Below, piece by piece: positions 10,703-19,284 of a DNA stretch of 64,000 nucleotides. The stretch's first letter is position 1. Each line of letters opens with the position of its first letter. The translations under genes and the position numbers were made by a program. The stretch covers positions 62,001-126,000 of the forward strand of contig BGKB01000062.1 of assembly GCA_003116975.1 (NCBI GenBank), read 5' to 3'. This DNA comes from Aurantiochytrium sp. KH105. Its lineage: Eukaryota > Sar > Bigyra > Thraustochytrida > Thraustochytriidae. Under the pieces are notes generated by a model. It worked only from the letters and a program-made list of their open reading frames with translations. It was not told the DNA's origin and did no database searches.

Positions 10703-10952
10703 TTTCGCTCGCCGCGGACGAGATCAACTCGACCTGAGCCCCGCGCACACGCTCCGCTGCCCGCCTTTGACGACACGGACGAGGCGTGCGAGCTCGCTCG
10801 ACACGGACGAGGTGTACAACCCTCGCTTTTCGCGCAAAATTCGGCCGCGAGCTCTTTCTCCACGCGCAAGGCAATCTCGCCCGCTGGCCGTGCTTCTCGA
10901 GTCCGCTTCGCTCCCTACGTTAGCGCTTTGCATCGCAGCTGCCGTCTCCGCA

Positions 10953-10956
<4 letters not shown>

Positions 10957-10999
<43 letters not shown>
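10957..10999. repeat. (CTG)n trinucleotide repeat
   Basis: About 14 uninterrupted CTG units, ending in CTGTTG. It lies in the intergenic region between two divergent genes, not inside a supported coding region. Confidence 0.95.
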
Positions 11000-11003
<4 letters not shown>

Positions 11004-11389
11004 GCCACCGCCTTCTCCATGGGCGAGCGTGCCAAGATACTCTTTCTACCCCGTGACCTGGGACCTTGCCGGGCCAATTTTGGCGCCGCTGCGTCCGACA
11101 CTCCGCCGCGTCGCGCCCGGTCCCGTCCACGCCAGGCGGCGCCGAGCGGGACGATATTGCCGCGGCCGCGACGCAACTCGGAGCGCGAGCGGCTGCCGCG
11201 GCGCGGGGACTTGTGCTGAGGATCCGCGAGGAGGCGAGAAAGCGACGAGGTGCAATCAACGAGATTAGCAGTCCCAGGGGTCCAGGGTGACTAACCGCGG
11301 CCTGGCCCTTCTCGCGCGCTTCGCAGCCGCCGCTGCCGCTCCCGATGCCGCAGTCGATGCCGTTCCTGATGCCGATGTTGATGTTCTGT

Positions 11390-11446
11390 CTGCAATGCAT
11401 TGCACTGCACCGCACTACACTGCACTGCAATGCACTGCACTAAACT
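11390..11446. repeat. Degenerate TGCACTGCA repeat
   Basis: Short repeats of TGCAATGCA/CTGCAC/ACTGCA run for about 55 bp, with many self-complementary TGCA steps, upstream of the ArfGAP gene. Confidence 0.7.
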
Positions 11447-11872
11447 GCGCGCGGGCGCGAGGCTCGCGGGGCCCGAAGTGGGCCCGAAGTGCTCTCGCTC
11501 GAGGCGCCCCGAAGTTTACTACTCAAGCGACGCGGATGGCACGCGAAAGGGAGGGTTTAATACCCTCCGTCCGCCGGAGAAGCGGCGCGCGCGAGAGCCG
11601 GCGAGGCGCGAAGCCAGAGCGCTTTGCGGCTGCGCGAGGAGTCGCGCGCGAGGTCTCGAGGCGGTACGTCGGGCCGGCGAGGGACCTGTCGGTCGGCTGA
11701 CGTGCCTGCCCGCGAGCAGAAGTGACGTGCCGCTCGCTCGCCTCGCCGCCCCCGAAGGAAGTCCTCGGCGAAGGCACCTCTGATCCCGTTGCGAGCTCGT
11801 CTCGCCGTTGCCGCCCAGACGGACGAAGGTCAGGGAAGAGCGCGCGACGCAGCAAGCAGCGAAAGAGCAGCA

Positions 11873-13291
11873 ATGTCGACGGAAAAGGTCAAGAAGGCGG
11901 TCAAGGCGCTGCTCAAGCAGACCGACAACAAGCACTGCGCAGACTGCCCGATCAAGAGCCCGACCTGGGCGTCCATCAACCTTGGCGTTTTTCTCTGCCT
12001 CGAGTGCGCCGGTATTCATCGCAACCTGGGCGTGCACATTTCCAAGGTGCGCTCCACAGAGCTTGACACCTGGCAGCAAGAATGGTACGAAGTCATGAAG
12101 AAGATTGGCAATAAAAAGGCCAACAAGTACTGGGAGGCAAAGCTGCCCAAGGACTTTTCCGGTCGCCCGACGCAAGCAGAGGCCGAAGCACTCACGTACA
12201 AGCTGAAAAAGTTCATCACCGACAAGTACGAAAAGAAACTATGGGTCCCTAGTAGCTCCAGCGCTGGCGGGTCGAGCAGCAGCAGCAGTGGCACCTCTGG
12301 CGCCAAAACCAAGTCCAAGAAGAAGGCTGCCAAAGACGACGACAGCAGCAGCAGTGACTCTTCTGACTCGTCGTCGTCCTCTAGTGATAGCAGCGATGAA
12401 GACGAGAAGGCAGAGCAACGTCGCCGCGCTCTTGCCAAGAAGAAAAAGCAGCAAAAGAAAAAGAAGGCCGCCGCAACCGCCAAACCAAAAGCTGCAGCCG
12501 AGGAAGAGCTAGACCTCTTTGGCGATTTCGATTCTGGTCCTGCCCCGCCGCAGCAGCAGCAGTCGTCAGTGCAGCATGTTACGAACGGGTTCGGGGCAAT
12601 GCGCGTGGGCGCACCTCCACAGGCTGCAGCGCCTGTCTCGGCGCAGTCGTCGGTGGAGTTGGACTTTTTTGGAAATCCGCAGCCTTCAGCCCCCCCCGCT
12701 CCGGCCTCGTCTGCGGCCCAAGCAAATACAGCCCCGTCTGCTCCTCCAAAGAAAGGAACCATCGACCTTGCCTCCCTCTACTCTCAGGGCAGCAGTTCTG
12801 GAAGCACCTACGGTCCCGGGCACGGCATGGCGTATGGAATGTCTGGTCAATCTAGTCAATACGGGCAACAACCTCAACAACCCCAACAACAGCAACAGCA
12901 GCAGCAACCACAACAACAGTATTGCCAGCAACAATATGGTCAACAGCAATATGGCCAACAGCAATATGGCCAACAGCAACCTGCTCACGCACAACACCAT
13001 CAACAACAACAACAATATGGTCAGCAGACCCATGGCGGATACCAACACCAGCAACATGCGACATCTCAAAGTAACCAGTTCGCCCCTTTTCCCGGGCAGC
13101 AGCAGCAGCAGCCACAGCAGCCACAGTACTACCAGCAAGCTCCCCTGCAAGGCCAGCAACAGTTCCAGCAACAGCAGCAGTATCAACCGTCGCAACAGCA
13201 ACAACCGCAACAGCAGTATCAGCAACAGTACCACCAGCAGGCAGCGCCTTCTAGCAACGGCTCGTTTGATCCCTTTGCTGACTTTTCCTAA
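11873..13291 (+). CDS. ArfGAP (SMAP/Age2-like) with a prion-like Gln/Tyr-rich tail
   Basis: A 472-residue protein from the ATG at 11873; the upstream open frame is Arg/Ala-rich leader sequence. Residues 10-130 are an ArfGAP domain: a C-x2-C-x16-C-x2-C zinc finger (C22, C25, C42, C45) and the catalytic arginine in GIHRNLG (R50), followed by the typical DTWQQEWYEVMKKIGNKKAN. The family speeds GTP hydrolysis on Arf GTPases at Golgi and endosomal membranes. After the domain come poly-Ser, a Lys-rich stretch (about 180-215), then LDLFGDF, LDFFGNP and a C-terminal FDPFADF. These acidic-aromatic motifs resemble clathrin/adaptor-binding peptides, which fits an SMAP-like coat role. Residues about 330-460 are Gln/Tyr/Gly-rich with tandem QQYGQ units, a composition like phase-separating proteins. 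Confidence 0.92.
   Translation: MSTEKVKKAVKALLKQTDNKHCADCPIKSPTWASINLGVFLCLECAGIHRNLGVHISKVRSTELDTWQQEWYEVMKKIGNKKANKYWEAKLPKDFSGRPTQAEAEALTYKLKKFITDKYEKKLWVPSSSSAGGSSSSSSGTSGAKTKSKKKAAKDDDSSSSDSSDSSSSSSDSSDEDEKAEQRRRALAKKKKQQKKKKAAATAKPKAAAEEELDLFGDFDSGPAPPQQQQSSVQHVTNGFGAMRVGAPPQAAAPVSAQSSVELDFFGNPQPSAPPAPASSAAQANTAPSAPPKKGTIDLASLYSQGSSSGSTYGPGHGMAYGMSGQSSQYGQQPQQPQQQQQQQQPQQQYCQQQYGQQQYGQQQYGQQQPAHAQHHQQQQQYGQQTHGGYQHQQHATSQSNQFAPFPGQQQQQPQQPQYYQQAPLQGQQQFQQQQQYQPSQQQQPQQQYQQQYHQQAAPSSNGSFDPFADFS
12918..12980 (+). repeat. 15-bp in-frame repeat coding QQYGQ
   Basis: Tandem near-identical 15-bp units (CAACAGCAATATGGC type) inside the ArfGAP gene code successive QQYGQ pentapeptides. Confidence 0.85.
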
Positions 13292-13404
13292 ATTTGCTCT
13301 TCACTTTTACTGCACGATCTTGTCACACTTTTGTTTGCAATGACTTGGAAAATTTTCCTTTTCACACACTGTTCTTTTCTCTTCTTTTCTTTTCAATTCG
13401 AAGC

Positions 13405-16400
13405 CTAGACCGAATCCGAGTCATCGGAACTCTTGGATTCTTCATCGTCAGAAGACGAGGAGTCCTGATTACTACTTGGACCAAGCAAACCACTTCGCTC
13501 CGGAGAGCGGTGTCGCCGACCTTGACCCTGCTGTGCAAGACGGCGTTGCATAAATCGCTCGCGGAGAGCGTCAATTCCTCGCAGCTGCGACACGGCACCA
13601 GCCCCTGTTGCACCCGCTCCCGTCGCATTGGCGGATTCACGAGTGTTCTCGTCGTCAGACAAGTCCAAAGCATCAAGCTTTGCCGAAAGTCGCCGCGTGC
13701 GCTCGTCGCGGATTGCAGACAGAACCTGCGCCGTCTCGGAAACGGACCTGCGACGGGTCGCTCCACCCTCAAACACCAAATCGCCGTCGTCGTCATCCAT
13801 AGGCAGCTCGCCCGCAAGTTTAATCGGCTGCGCATCCACATCGCGCGTGTCGCGAAGCGCTTCGTACATAAGCACAGGAAATCGTCCGTCAAAAGCACAA
13901 AAGGCAACAAGATGCTCGTGTGGGTGCCACGAGGCAGCGCACAACGGTTTGGGAAAGCCATAGCGCCACGTCTTGCTTGCGACCGCCATCGAGGTATTCG
14001 TATTCCAAAGATGAGGCTTTCCGTCTTCAGCTCCAGACAAAACGTACTGGCCATCCGGCGAAAAGCAAGCCCGAACGAGGCTGTGCGACACGGGTGCGCC
14101 AATAAAACCATCGTGGACACGCGTGTACCGACGGAGCTCAAAGAGTCGAATCGTATTTTGCTGTGCAGATACCAAAAGCAAGCGCTCCACAGGGTGCACC
14201 TGTACCGAGGTGATGGACTTGCCTCGGAAGTCCGGATCGTCCAGCTTGCGAGCCAAATGCCAGGCGTCCGGATTGGCGGCTTGTCGACCGGTCTCAAGTC
14301 TCCACACATTTACCACGCCGTCACCGTCACCAGAGATGATTCGATTGCCATCGTTCGTGAAACAAAGTGCATTCACCCGCGCTTTGTGGTGAGCTCGGCC
14401 TCGGTCCAACTTTCCCAACAGTGTGCCTGTGCTGCAGTCCCACAGACGCACAAAACCATCGTAGCCGCCCGTGGCCAGGATTGCCGGCCGCCGTGCAGAA
14501 GGATGGAAACGCGCCGTGTACACATAAGTGGGTGGCGCATGCTGCAGGACGTGCAAGCATTTAGGTTTTTGGGGCCCGCGCGATCGATGGCGCTCCACCT
14601 TGCGTCTGCGTTCCTTTGACTTTTCCCGGCGCCGAGCTTCCGCTCTTTCCGAGCCCAGCAGCTCATCATCGGACCTGCCGCTGTCATCCTCGCCTGCCTC
14701 GCCGGCGGATTCGTCGGGTCCGCGCAGTGCATCCCGCAGGGCAGGCACGGCCCAGAGACGAGCCGTGCCGTCGGCAGACGCGGATGCAAGCATGAGCATG
14801 GTCGGATCGTCCTCCTCGGCGGGTCGCTGCCACGCGAGCTCATATACCAAATTTTGGTGTCCGTGGAGCGTAAAGGCAAGCTTCATGGTCGCCACTGCAA
14901 ATATGCGAATTGGAAAACCTGACGCACCGTCCTGACAAGCCGCTGCGAGATACTGCCCGTCTGTGGAAAACTGCACATGCAAGCATCCATTCGTCCCTGC
15001 TTCGAGGCGTGCCACGAGCGACGTTGGAATCAAGCATGGCTCCGTCTTCATTCGATGACGCCGGGCAGACTTTAGCGTTGACATCGATCCGTGCGCACCT
15101 TCTCCTTCCTTGCCGATTTCGCCCGTTCCAGAGCCAACCGTCTTACCCGCTAGTAGCGCAGCAACAGGAAGTTCTTCTTGTGCGCGCTCCGACTCAAAGG
15201 CATGTTTAGGTCGATCTGACACCATTGCGCGCGCAGGTCGTGCACAGGCGCCCACCTCCACATCAAGGTGACCGGGCAAACGTTTTCGTTCCTTGAATCG
15301 AAAAGCGTTAAAAACGCGAGGGCCCGATCCCTGCACGAGGTCACGCTCGAAAAAAGATTCGAGCGTGCGATGAACCCAGGACTCGGGCGGAAAGTCGTAC
15401 ACTTGAAGCCGCGTCGCCATGTGCTTCTTGCCCTGGCCTTCCATCCTCGGAATATGAATGTTTGGTGTCCCCGTCGCGCTCACCAACTTGAGAAACGCCC
15501 AAGCCACCCGTCGAAAGCCGTCGCCTCGACGGAGCAGATGGCGATCGAGACCGGGACCAAATTCGAGAATCTCGAAAAACACCATGGCGTGTGGATCCAG
15601 CGCATGCTTCACGGGAATATTAAAGACAAGAGGAGATTGAGCGTCCCATCGCAGCGACTGACTATCTGCGCCACTTTCGACAGAAATGCACACCGGTTCC
15701 GTAATTTGTTGGCACACACGTCCGCACTTGATCGTCTCCCATGAGAGATGGGTGGCTCCACTTGCGTCTCGCTTCGCTTTGGCGCGCGATGCGCGCTCAT
15801 GCTCCTGAATTGCATCATCATCACGCCTTCGCTTCGTGAGAAATTCACCGCTGCTCGCATCGACAATGCTTACGCGAACTACAGCTCGAACTCGCTTCGA
15901 TTCCCACGTTGGAAGGTTCTCGGCAGCAAGCACACGAACTTGTAGCACTGCGTCTGCGGGGAGCTCTGCGAGCGCTTGTTTGCGTCGCTGCAGCAGCTTT
16001 TCGTCGTCTGCTCCAATCGTTTGAGCTGCAAGCGCTTTAAAGCCTGCCCCTGTCACAGCCTCCATGAGACTTCCTGTCATGCGTGAGGTCATACATTTCC
16101 ATAGTAATTCGCGCGAGAGGCTGCCGAGCGCGCTCGACAAGCTAAAGCCGCGCAAGCCATTGCCGTGCGCAAGTCCCAACGTGCCCTTTCCCTTGACGGC
16201 TTCTTCACCATCATCATCATCATCATCGTCATCATTGTCCACGCGATCATCATCATCACTGCTGTCAAGTCCGGTGGTGGAATTTCGTCGACTTGGCTTC
16301 CGCCCACGCTTTGAGGATTTTCTTTCGCCACTTGAGGCCAATGGTTTTGTTAGCTTCTTCCTCTCCCTTTTCGGTTTATCAGACGCCTCAAGCGTACGAC

Positions 16401-16854
16401 CCTTGTCATGGCGGCTTTTGGCATCTTCAGCATGATCAGCGTCTCTGTCCCTCGACTTGCTTCGACTGCGACGGCTACTCGAGTTGTGCGACTTGCGCGT
16501 GGCAGCATCATTTTCGACATTTTCGACGTCGTCCAGCTCGCGCCGACTGCGGCTGCTACGTCGATCGCGCGTCGTCCTTGACAACGAGGACGACGATGCA
16601 TCTGTCGATGCCATTGAAACATGGGCTGTCGACCCTCTGCGGCCCCGTCGCGAGTCGCGCTCGTCACCGCTCTCACGGCGGTGTCTGCTGCTACTGCGTG
16701 AGCTGCCCGACCGCTCCGATCGCGTGTTACGAGACGACGAGGCCATCGAGCTTGAGGCCCCTGACCCACTTCTTGAGCTGCGTCGTCGCGAGCTCGTCGC
16801 CGACGGCGACCTATGCCTTCGCTTCTCGCGTCTCTCACGCGTCTCGGCCTCCAT
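13405..16854 (-). CDS. AHI1: Jouberin (AHI1)-like WD40 protein of the ciliary transition zone
   Basis: From the ATG at 16854 this encodes 1,149 residues; the frame is open further upstream but that leader looks non-coding. Residues 1-220 are Ser/Arg-rich then acidic. Residues about 300-460 form a C2-like segment (DAVLQVRVLAAENLPTWESK). Residues about 612-1000 carry seven WD40 repeats with strong Jouberin character: GHQNLVYELAWQ, SADGTARLW, HAPPTYVYTARFHPSARRP, GYDGFVRLWD, ISGDGDGVVNVW and a final HEHLVAFCAF. Animal AHI1 works at the base of cilia in the transition zone, and loss causes Joubert syndrome. The C-terminal SH3 domain of vertebrate AHI1 is absent; a Ser/Asp-rich tail takes its place. 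The gene implies a flagellated stage. The WD40 repeat 1-2 linker carries a long charged insertion (about 705-765). Confidence 0.88.
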   Translation of the reverse strand: MEAETRERREKRRHRSPSATSSRRRSSRSGSGASSSMASSSRNTRSERSGSSRSSSRHRRESGDERDSRRGRRGSTAHVSMASTDASSSSLSRTTRDRRSSRSRRELDDVENVENDAATRKSHNSSSRRSRSKSRDRDADHAEDAKSRHDKGRTLEASDKPKRERKKLTKPLASSGERKSSKRGRKPSRRNSTTGLDSSDDDDRVDNDDDDDDDDGEEAVKGKGTLGLAHGNGLRGFSLSSALGSLSRELLWKCMTSRMTGSLMEAVTGAGFKALAAQTIGADDEKLLQRRKQALAELPADAVLQVRVLAAENLPTWESKRVRAVVRVSIVDASSGEFLTKRRRDDDAIQEHERASRAKAKRDASGATHLSWETIKCGRVCQQITEPVCISVESGADSQSLRWDAQSPLVFNIPVKHALDPHAMVFFEILEFGPGLDRHLLRRGDGFRRVAWAFLKLVSATGTPNIHIPRMEGQGKKHMATRLQVYDFPPESWVHRTLESFFERDLVQGSGPRVFNAFRFKERKRLPGHLDVEVGACARPARAMVSDRPKHAFESERAQEELPVAALLAGKTVGSGTGEIGKEGEGAHGSMSTLKSARRHRMKTEPCLIPTSLVARLEAGTNGCLHVQFSTDGQYLAAACQDGASGFPIRIFAVATMKLAFTLHGHQNLVYELAWQRPAEEDDPTMLMLASASADGTARLWAVPALRDALRGPDESAGEAGEDDSGRSDDELLGSERAEARRREKSKERRRKVERHRSRGPQKPKCLHVLQHAPPTYVYTARFHPSARRPAILATGGYDGFVRLWDCSTGTLLGKLDRGRAHHKARVNALCFTNDGNRIISGDGDGVVNVWRLETGRQAANPDAWHLARKLDDPDFRGKSITSVQVHPVERLLLVSAQQNTIRLFELRRYTRVHDGFIGAPVSHSLVRACFSPDGQYVLSGAEDGKPHLWNTNTSMAVASKTWRYGFPKPLCAASWHPHEHLVAFCAFDGRFPVLMYEALRDTRDVDAQPIKLAGELPMDDDDGDLVFEGGATRRRSVSETAQVLSAIRDERTRRLSAKLDALDLSDDENTRESANATGAGATGAGAVSQLRGIDALRERFMQRRLAQQGQGRRHRSPERSGLLGPSSNQDSSSSDDEESKSSDDSDSV

Positions 16855-17225
16855 CGTTGCAGAGCTGCAGAAAGCAGAAAGCGCGTCCTTTGCCCTTCGT
16901 CCACTTGTCCGCCGATGCGAGTCTGTCTGTCTGCTCGCCGCGACTGCGCAAGCCCAGCCAGCCAGCAGCCCCGCGCAGTATATCGTCAATGCCCGCCGGC
17001 GTGGGCTCCCACGGGCCCGCTCCTGAGGCGCGCTCTCATCGCCAATGCCATTGCGATGATATGACCGTTGAGAGTTTTTTTGTTTTGCTTTTTTCAATGT
17101 GACTCACTGTCAGTCATGGGCGACCACCAATCGAGCCTCTTTTACGCGTGAGGGCCATGAGCTATGCGCGCGCGTGCAAAGAGCTAGCCAGGTGCGACGA
17201 AAGGAGGCATGGTAGTGGAAAAGAC
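16855..17225. other. Short intergenic region
   Basis: This lies between the 5' end of the Jouberin-like gene and the 3' end of the PDCD2-like gene, both on the minus strand. A T-rich patch near 17076-17100 is the only compositional feature. No gene is supported. Confidence 0.5.
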
Positions 17226-18737
17226 TTATGCATCTGCAACGAGACAATGGGCATCTGGGTGCTGCACAAAGGCGAACTCCGCGCAGAGGGAAGCCGGTGA
17301 AGCGAGCGCGCAGCTACGCGTACAAGTGTAGATACAGATTGTTCCGAAATCCATGTCTAGGTCGCGCAGAAAGTGCAACGACTGCGGCAGGATCTGGAAT
17401 TCAAAGCGACGCGGCGCGCCGCAAGCCTCACAGGCAGGTACATCCGCGCACTGGTCACGTGCTGAAAGCCAAAGTGGCGCCTTGCGGGTCTGGGGTGCTG
17501 GCCACCGGCAGTAGCGAATACATTGCGTCGGATCACGACCGACACGCTCTTGAAAGGCCTCAAAGGTCTTGTCATACGATTGCATCTTCTTTCGCAGCGT
17601 TTCGTCCTTTCCAGCGACGATACCAGCCAGGTTGCGCTGTGTCAGTTTGGCATCATCTTCGCCCAAGCGCCCGTACACGTCGTCGGAGTTGGCTGTTGCA
17701 TCGCCGCTATCCTTTTGACCTCCAACGGCTGCGCTGCCTCCATCCTCTGCGCGCAAATGCGCAGGCATCTCTCGCAAGATCTTGCATGTGGGCTTGTGTT
17801 GCGGCCAATGCTTCTTTTGATGGTCGCGCGAACAATAGCAAACACTCTTACAAGCCACACACTTTGCAGTGGCCGGTCGTCCACAAAGCGCGCAGCGAGT
17901 TGCCCCCTTTTTCGGCTCCGGCTCAGTCACGATGCGTCGGCGTTGCAAAAAAGCTGGGCCAAGCTCGAGGCCGCCCTGGTGAAGATTCGCACGGGGAAAT
18001 AGCAGGTCAACTTCGGCGTCTTCGTCTCCGCAATTTTCCGCATAAAAGTCGTTCACTCGCGGCAGCTGCGCACGGAGAACTTTAGCTGGTGCCTTGCACT
18101 CTGCCTTGCGACAGACAAAGACGTAGAGGGTGCGATGAAAGGCGTGTTTGAAGTCGCCGCCATCCAGAGGTGCGTAGACCTGCAAGAAAAATGACATCGG
18201 GGAGTTGCACTTGGGACACGCAACGTCATCTTTGGAAACATTCTCATGCGCTTGTTCGACTAGCCAGACGGGACCGTCGCCACCGGCCATTCCATCGTCC
18301 CAGCGCAGCCAGTTGCCCTCCTCGTGTTGAATTAGGGCGCCAGCCTCGCTGCCATCGTCATCACCCTCGTCATCGTCAGACTCAGTGTCAGACTCGAAGA
18401 AACCGAGCTCCACATCTGGCCCATCATCCTCGTTGTCGTCGTCCTCATCATCCTCGTCATCTTCTTCCTCCTCCTCCTCGTCGTCCTCGTCGCCATCGTC
18501 CGCATCGTTGTCGTTGCCAATGTCCTCGTCGTCATTACTGACATTTACGTCATTAGAAGACTCATCGTTCTTGCCTTGCTCTTGAGCATCTCCGTTGCTG
18601 GAAACAGCCTTGGCGGATTCGGCATCCCCAGCGAGGATCTCCGACGCCGAGTTCTGCTCGTTCTCTCCTTCGTTGACGCTGCTCTCGACTGCCTCGCGTG
18701 TGTCGGTGGTGGTGCCCTCATGCACAAAGTCCGCCAT
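17226..18737 (-). CDS. PDCD2: PDCD2-like protein with MYND zinc finger
   Basis: The chosen ATG at 18737 (MADFVHEG) gives 503 residues; the frame upstream lacks family similarity. Residues 1-140 are highly acidic (long Asp/Glu runs), an extension not typical of animal PDCD2. Then come the family hallmarks: VWLVEQA, ACPKCNSPMSFFLQVYAPLD (about 173-192) and FHRTLYVFVCRKAEC (200-214). A MYND finger spans about 282-318 (CALCGRPATAKCVACKSVCY, then the HxxxC end). The C-terminal PDCD2_C domain ends in QILPQSLHFL and GTICIYTC. PDCD2/Trs-type proteins act as dedicated chaperones for ribosomal protein uS5 (Rps2) in yeast and flies, in cytoplasm and nucleus. Orthology is well supported; the role here is by homology. 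Confidence 0.92.
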   Translation of the reverse strand: MADFVHEGTTTDTREAVESSVNEGENEQNSASEILAGDAESAKAVSSNGDAQEQGKNDESSNDVNVSNDDEDIGNDNDADDGDEDDEEEEEEDDEDDEDDDNEDDGPDVELGFFESDTESDDDEGDDDGSEAGALIQHEEGNWLRWDDGMAGGDGPVWLVEQAHENVSKDDVACPKCNSPMSFFLQVYAPLDGGDFKHAFHRTLYVFVCRKAECKAPAKVLRAQLPRVNDFYAENCGDEDAEVDLLFPRANLHQGGLELGPAFLQRRRIVTEPEPKKGATRCALCGRPATAKCVACKSVCYCSRDHQKKHWPQHKPTCKILREMPAHLRAEDGGSAAVGGQKDSGDATANSDDVYGRLGEDDAKLTQRNLAGIVAGKDETLRKKMQSYDKTFEAFQERVGRDPTQCIRYCRWPAPQTRKAPLWLSARDQCADVPACEACGAPRRFEFQILPQSLHFLRDLDMDFGTICIYTCTRSCALASPASLCAEFAFVQHPDAHCLVADA

Positions 18738-19284
18738 CTTGCGCTTGAACAGCTGTTTGCCAGCCCACAAAAAAAGCGAGATGCAGCAAGTGAGGACCTT
18801 TGCGTTTGCTTTTTCCAGCCGCGGGCTGCTCTCGCTGTACTCCAAACTCTGCACGACGCGAGCTCGCGGCAGCTTGTGGCGAGGTCTGCTTGGCTGTTGA
18901 CCACTCGCTCTGCGCAACGCAAAATCATGAGTCTTGCACAACGCAAAATCCCAGTCGAGGCCTATACTACTAGTTATCTCTACATTTTGACGGAGACGGA
19001 TGAAAGAGTTGAAGAGTGAGATTACTTCATCAGTCTCGTCTTGCTTGGTCTTGCCTTGTCGTGTAGACAACCCGCAAGTAGGCCTATCCATACACCGTGA
19101 CACAATTGTAGTCGGGATCTGATTTTGATAATAAAACCAAATCGAGTAAGGGAAAATAGATTTGCAAAATTGTTGTGTGGATCTCTGAGATGCTAGTTTG
19201 GCTTTGTTTCCGATCGGTTGTTTCGCGAAGTTTGAAAATGTTCATGGTCAACGCCATGTTCATCCTGATGGAATCGTGCTACTT
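18738..19284. other. Intergenic region, 5' flank of the PDCD2-like gene
   Basis: This contains the upstream open but unsupported extension of the PDCD2-like frame and an AT-rich segment (19080-19260), followed by the 3' end of the Exportin-4 gene. No further gene is seen. Confidence 0.5.

Larger units (their letters stand above)
10703..11872. other. Divergent promoter region between PECR-like and ArfGAP genes
   Basis: This 1.2 kb separates two genes transcribed away from each other and should hold both promoters and 5' untranslated regions. It includes a CTG trinucleotide repeat (10957-10999) and an ACTGC/ATGC-rich degenerate repeat (about 11390-11446). Open frames here are compositional and lack domains. 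Confidence 0.6.

Noticed and set aside
13294-14619. 441-codon plus-strand frame over the Jouberin-like gene
   Set aside because: Antisense shadow of a well supported WD40 coding region; no recognisable protein features.
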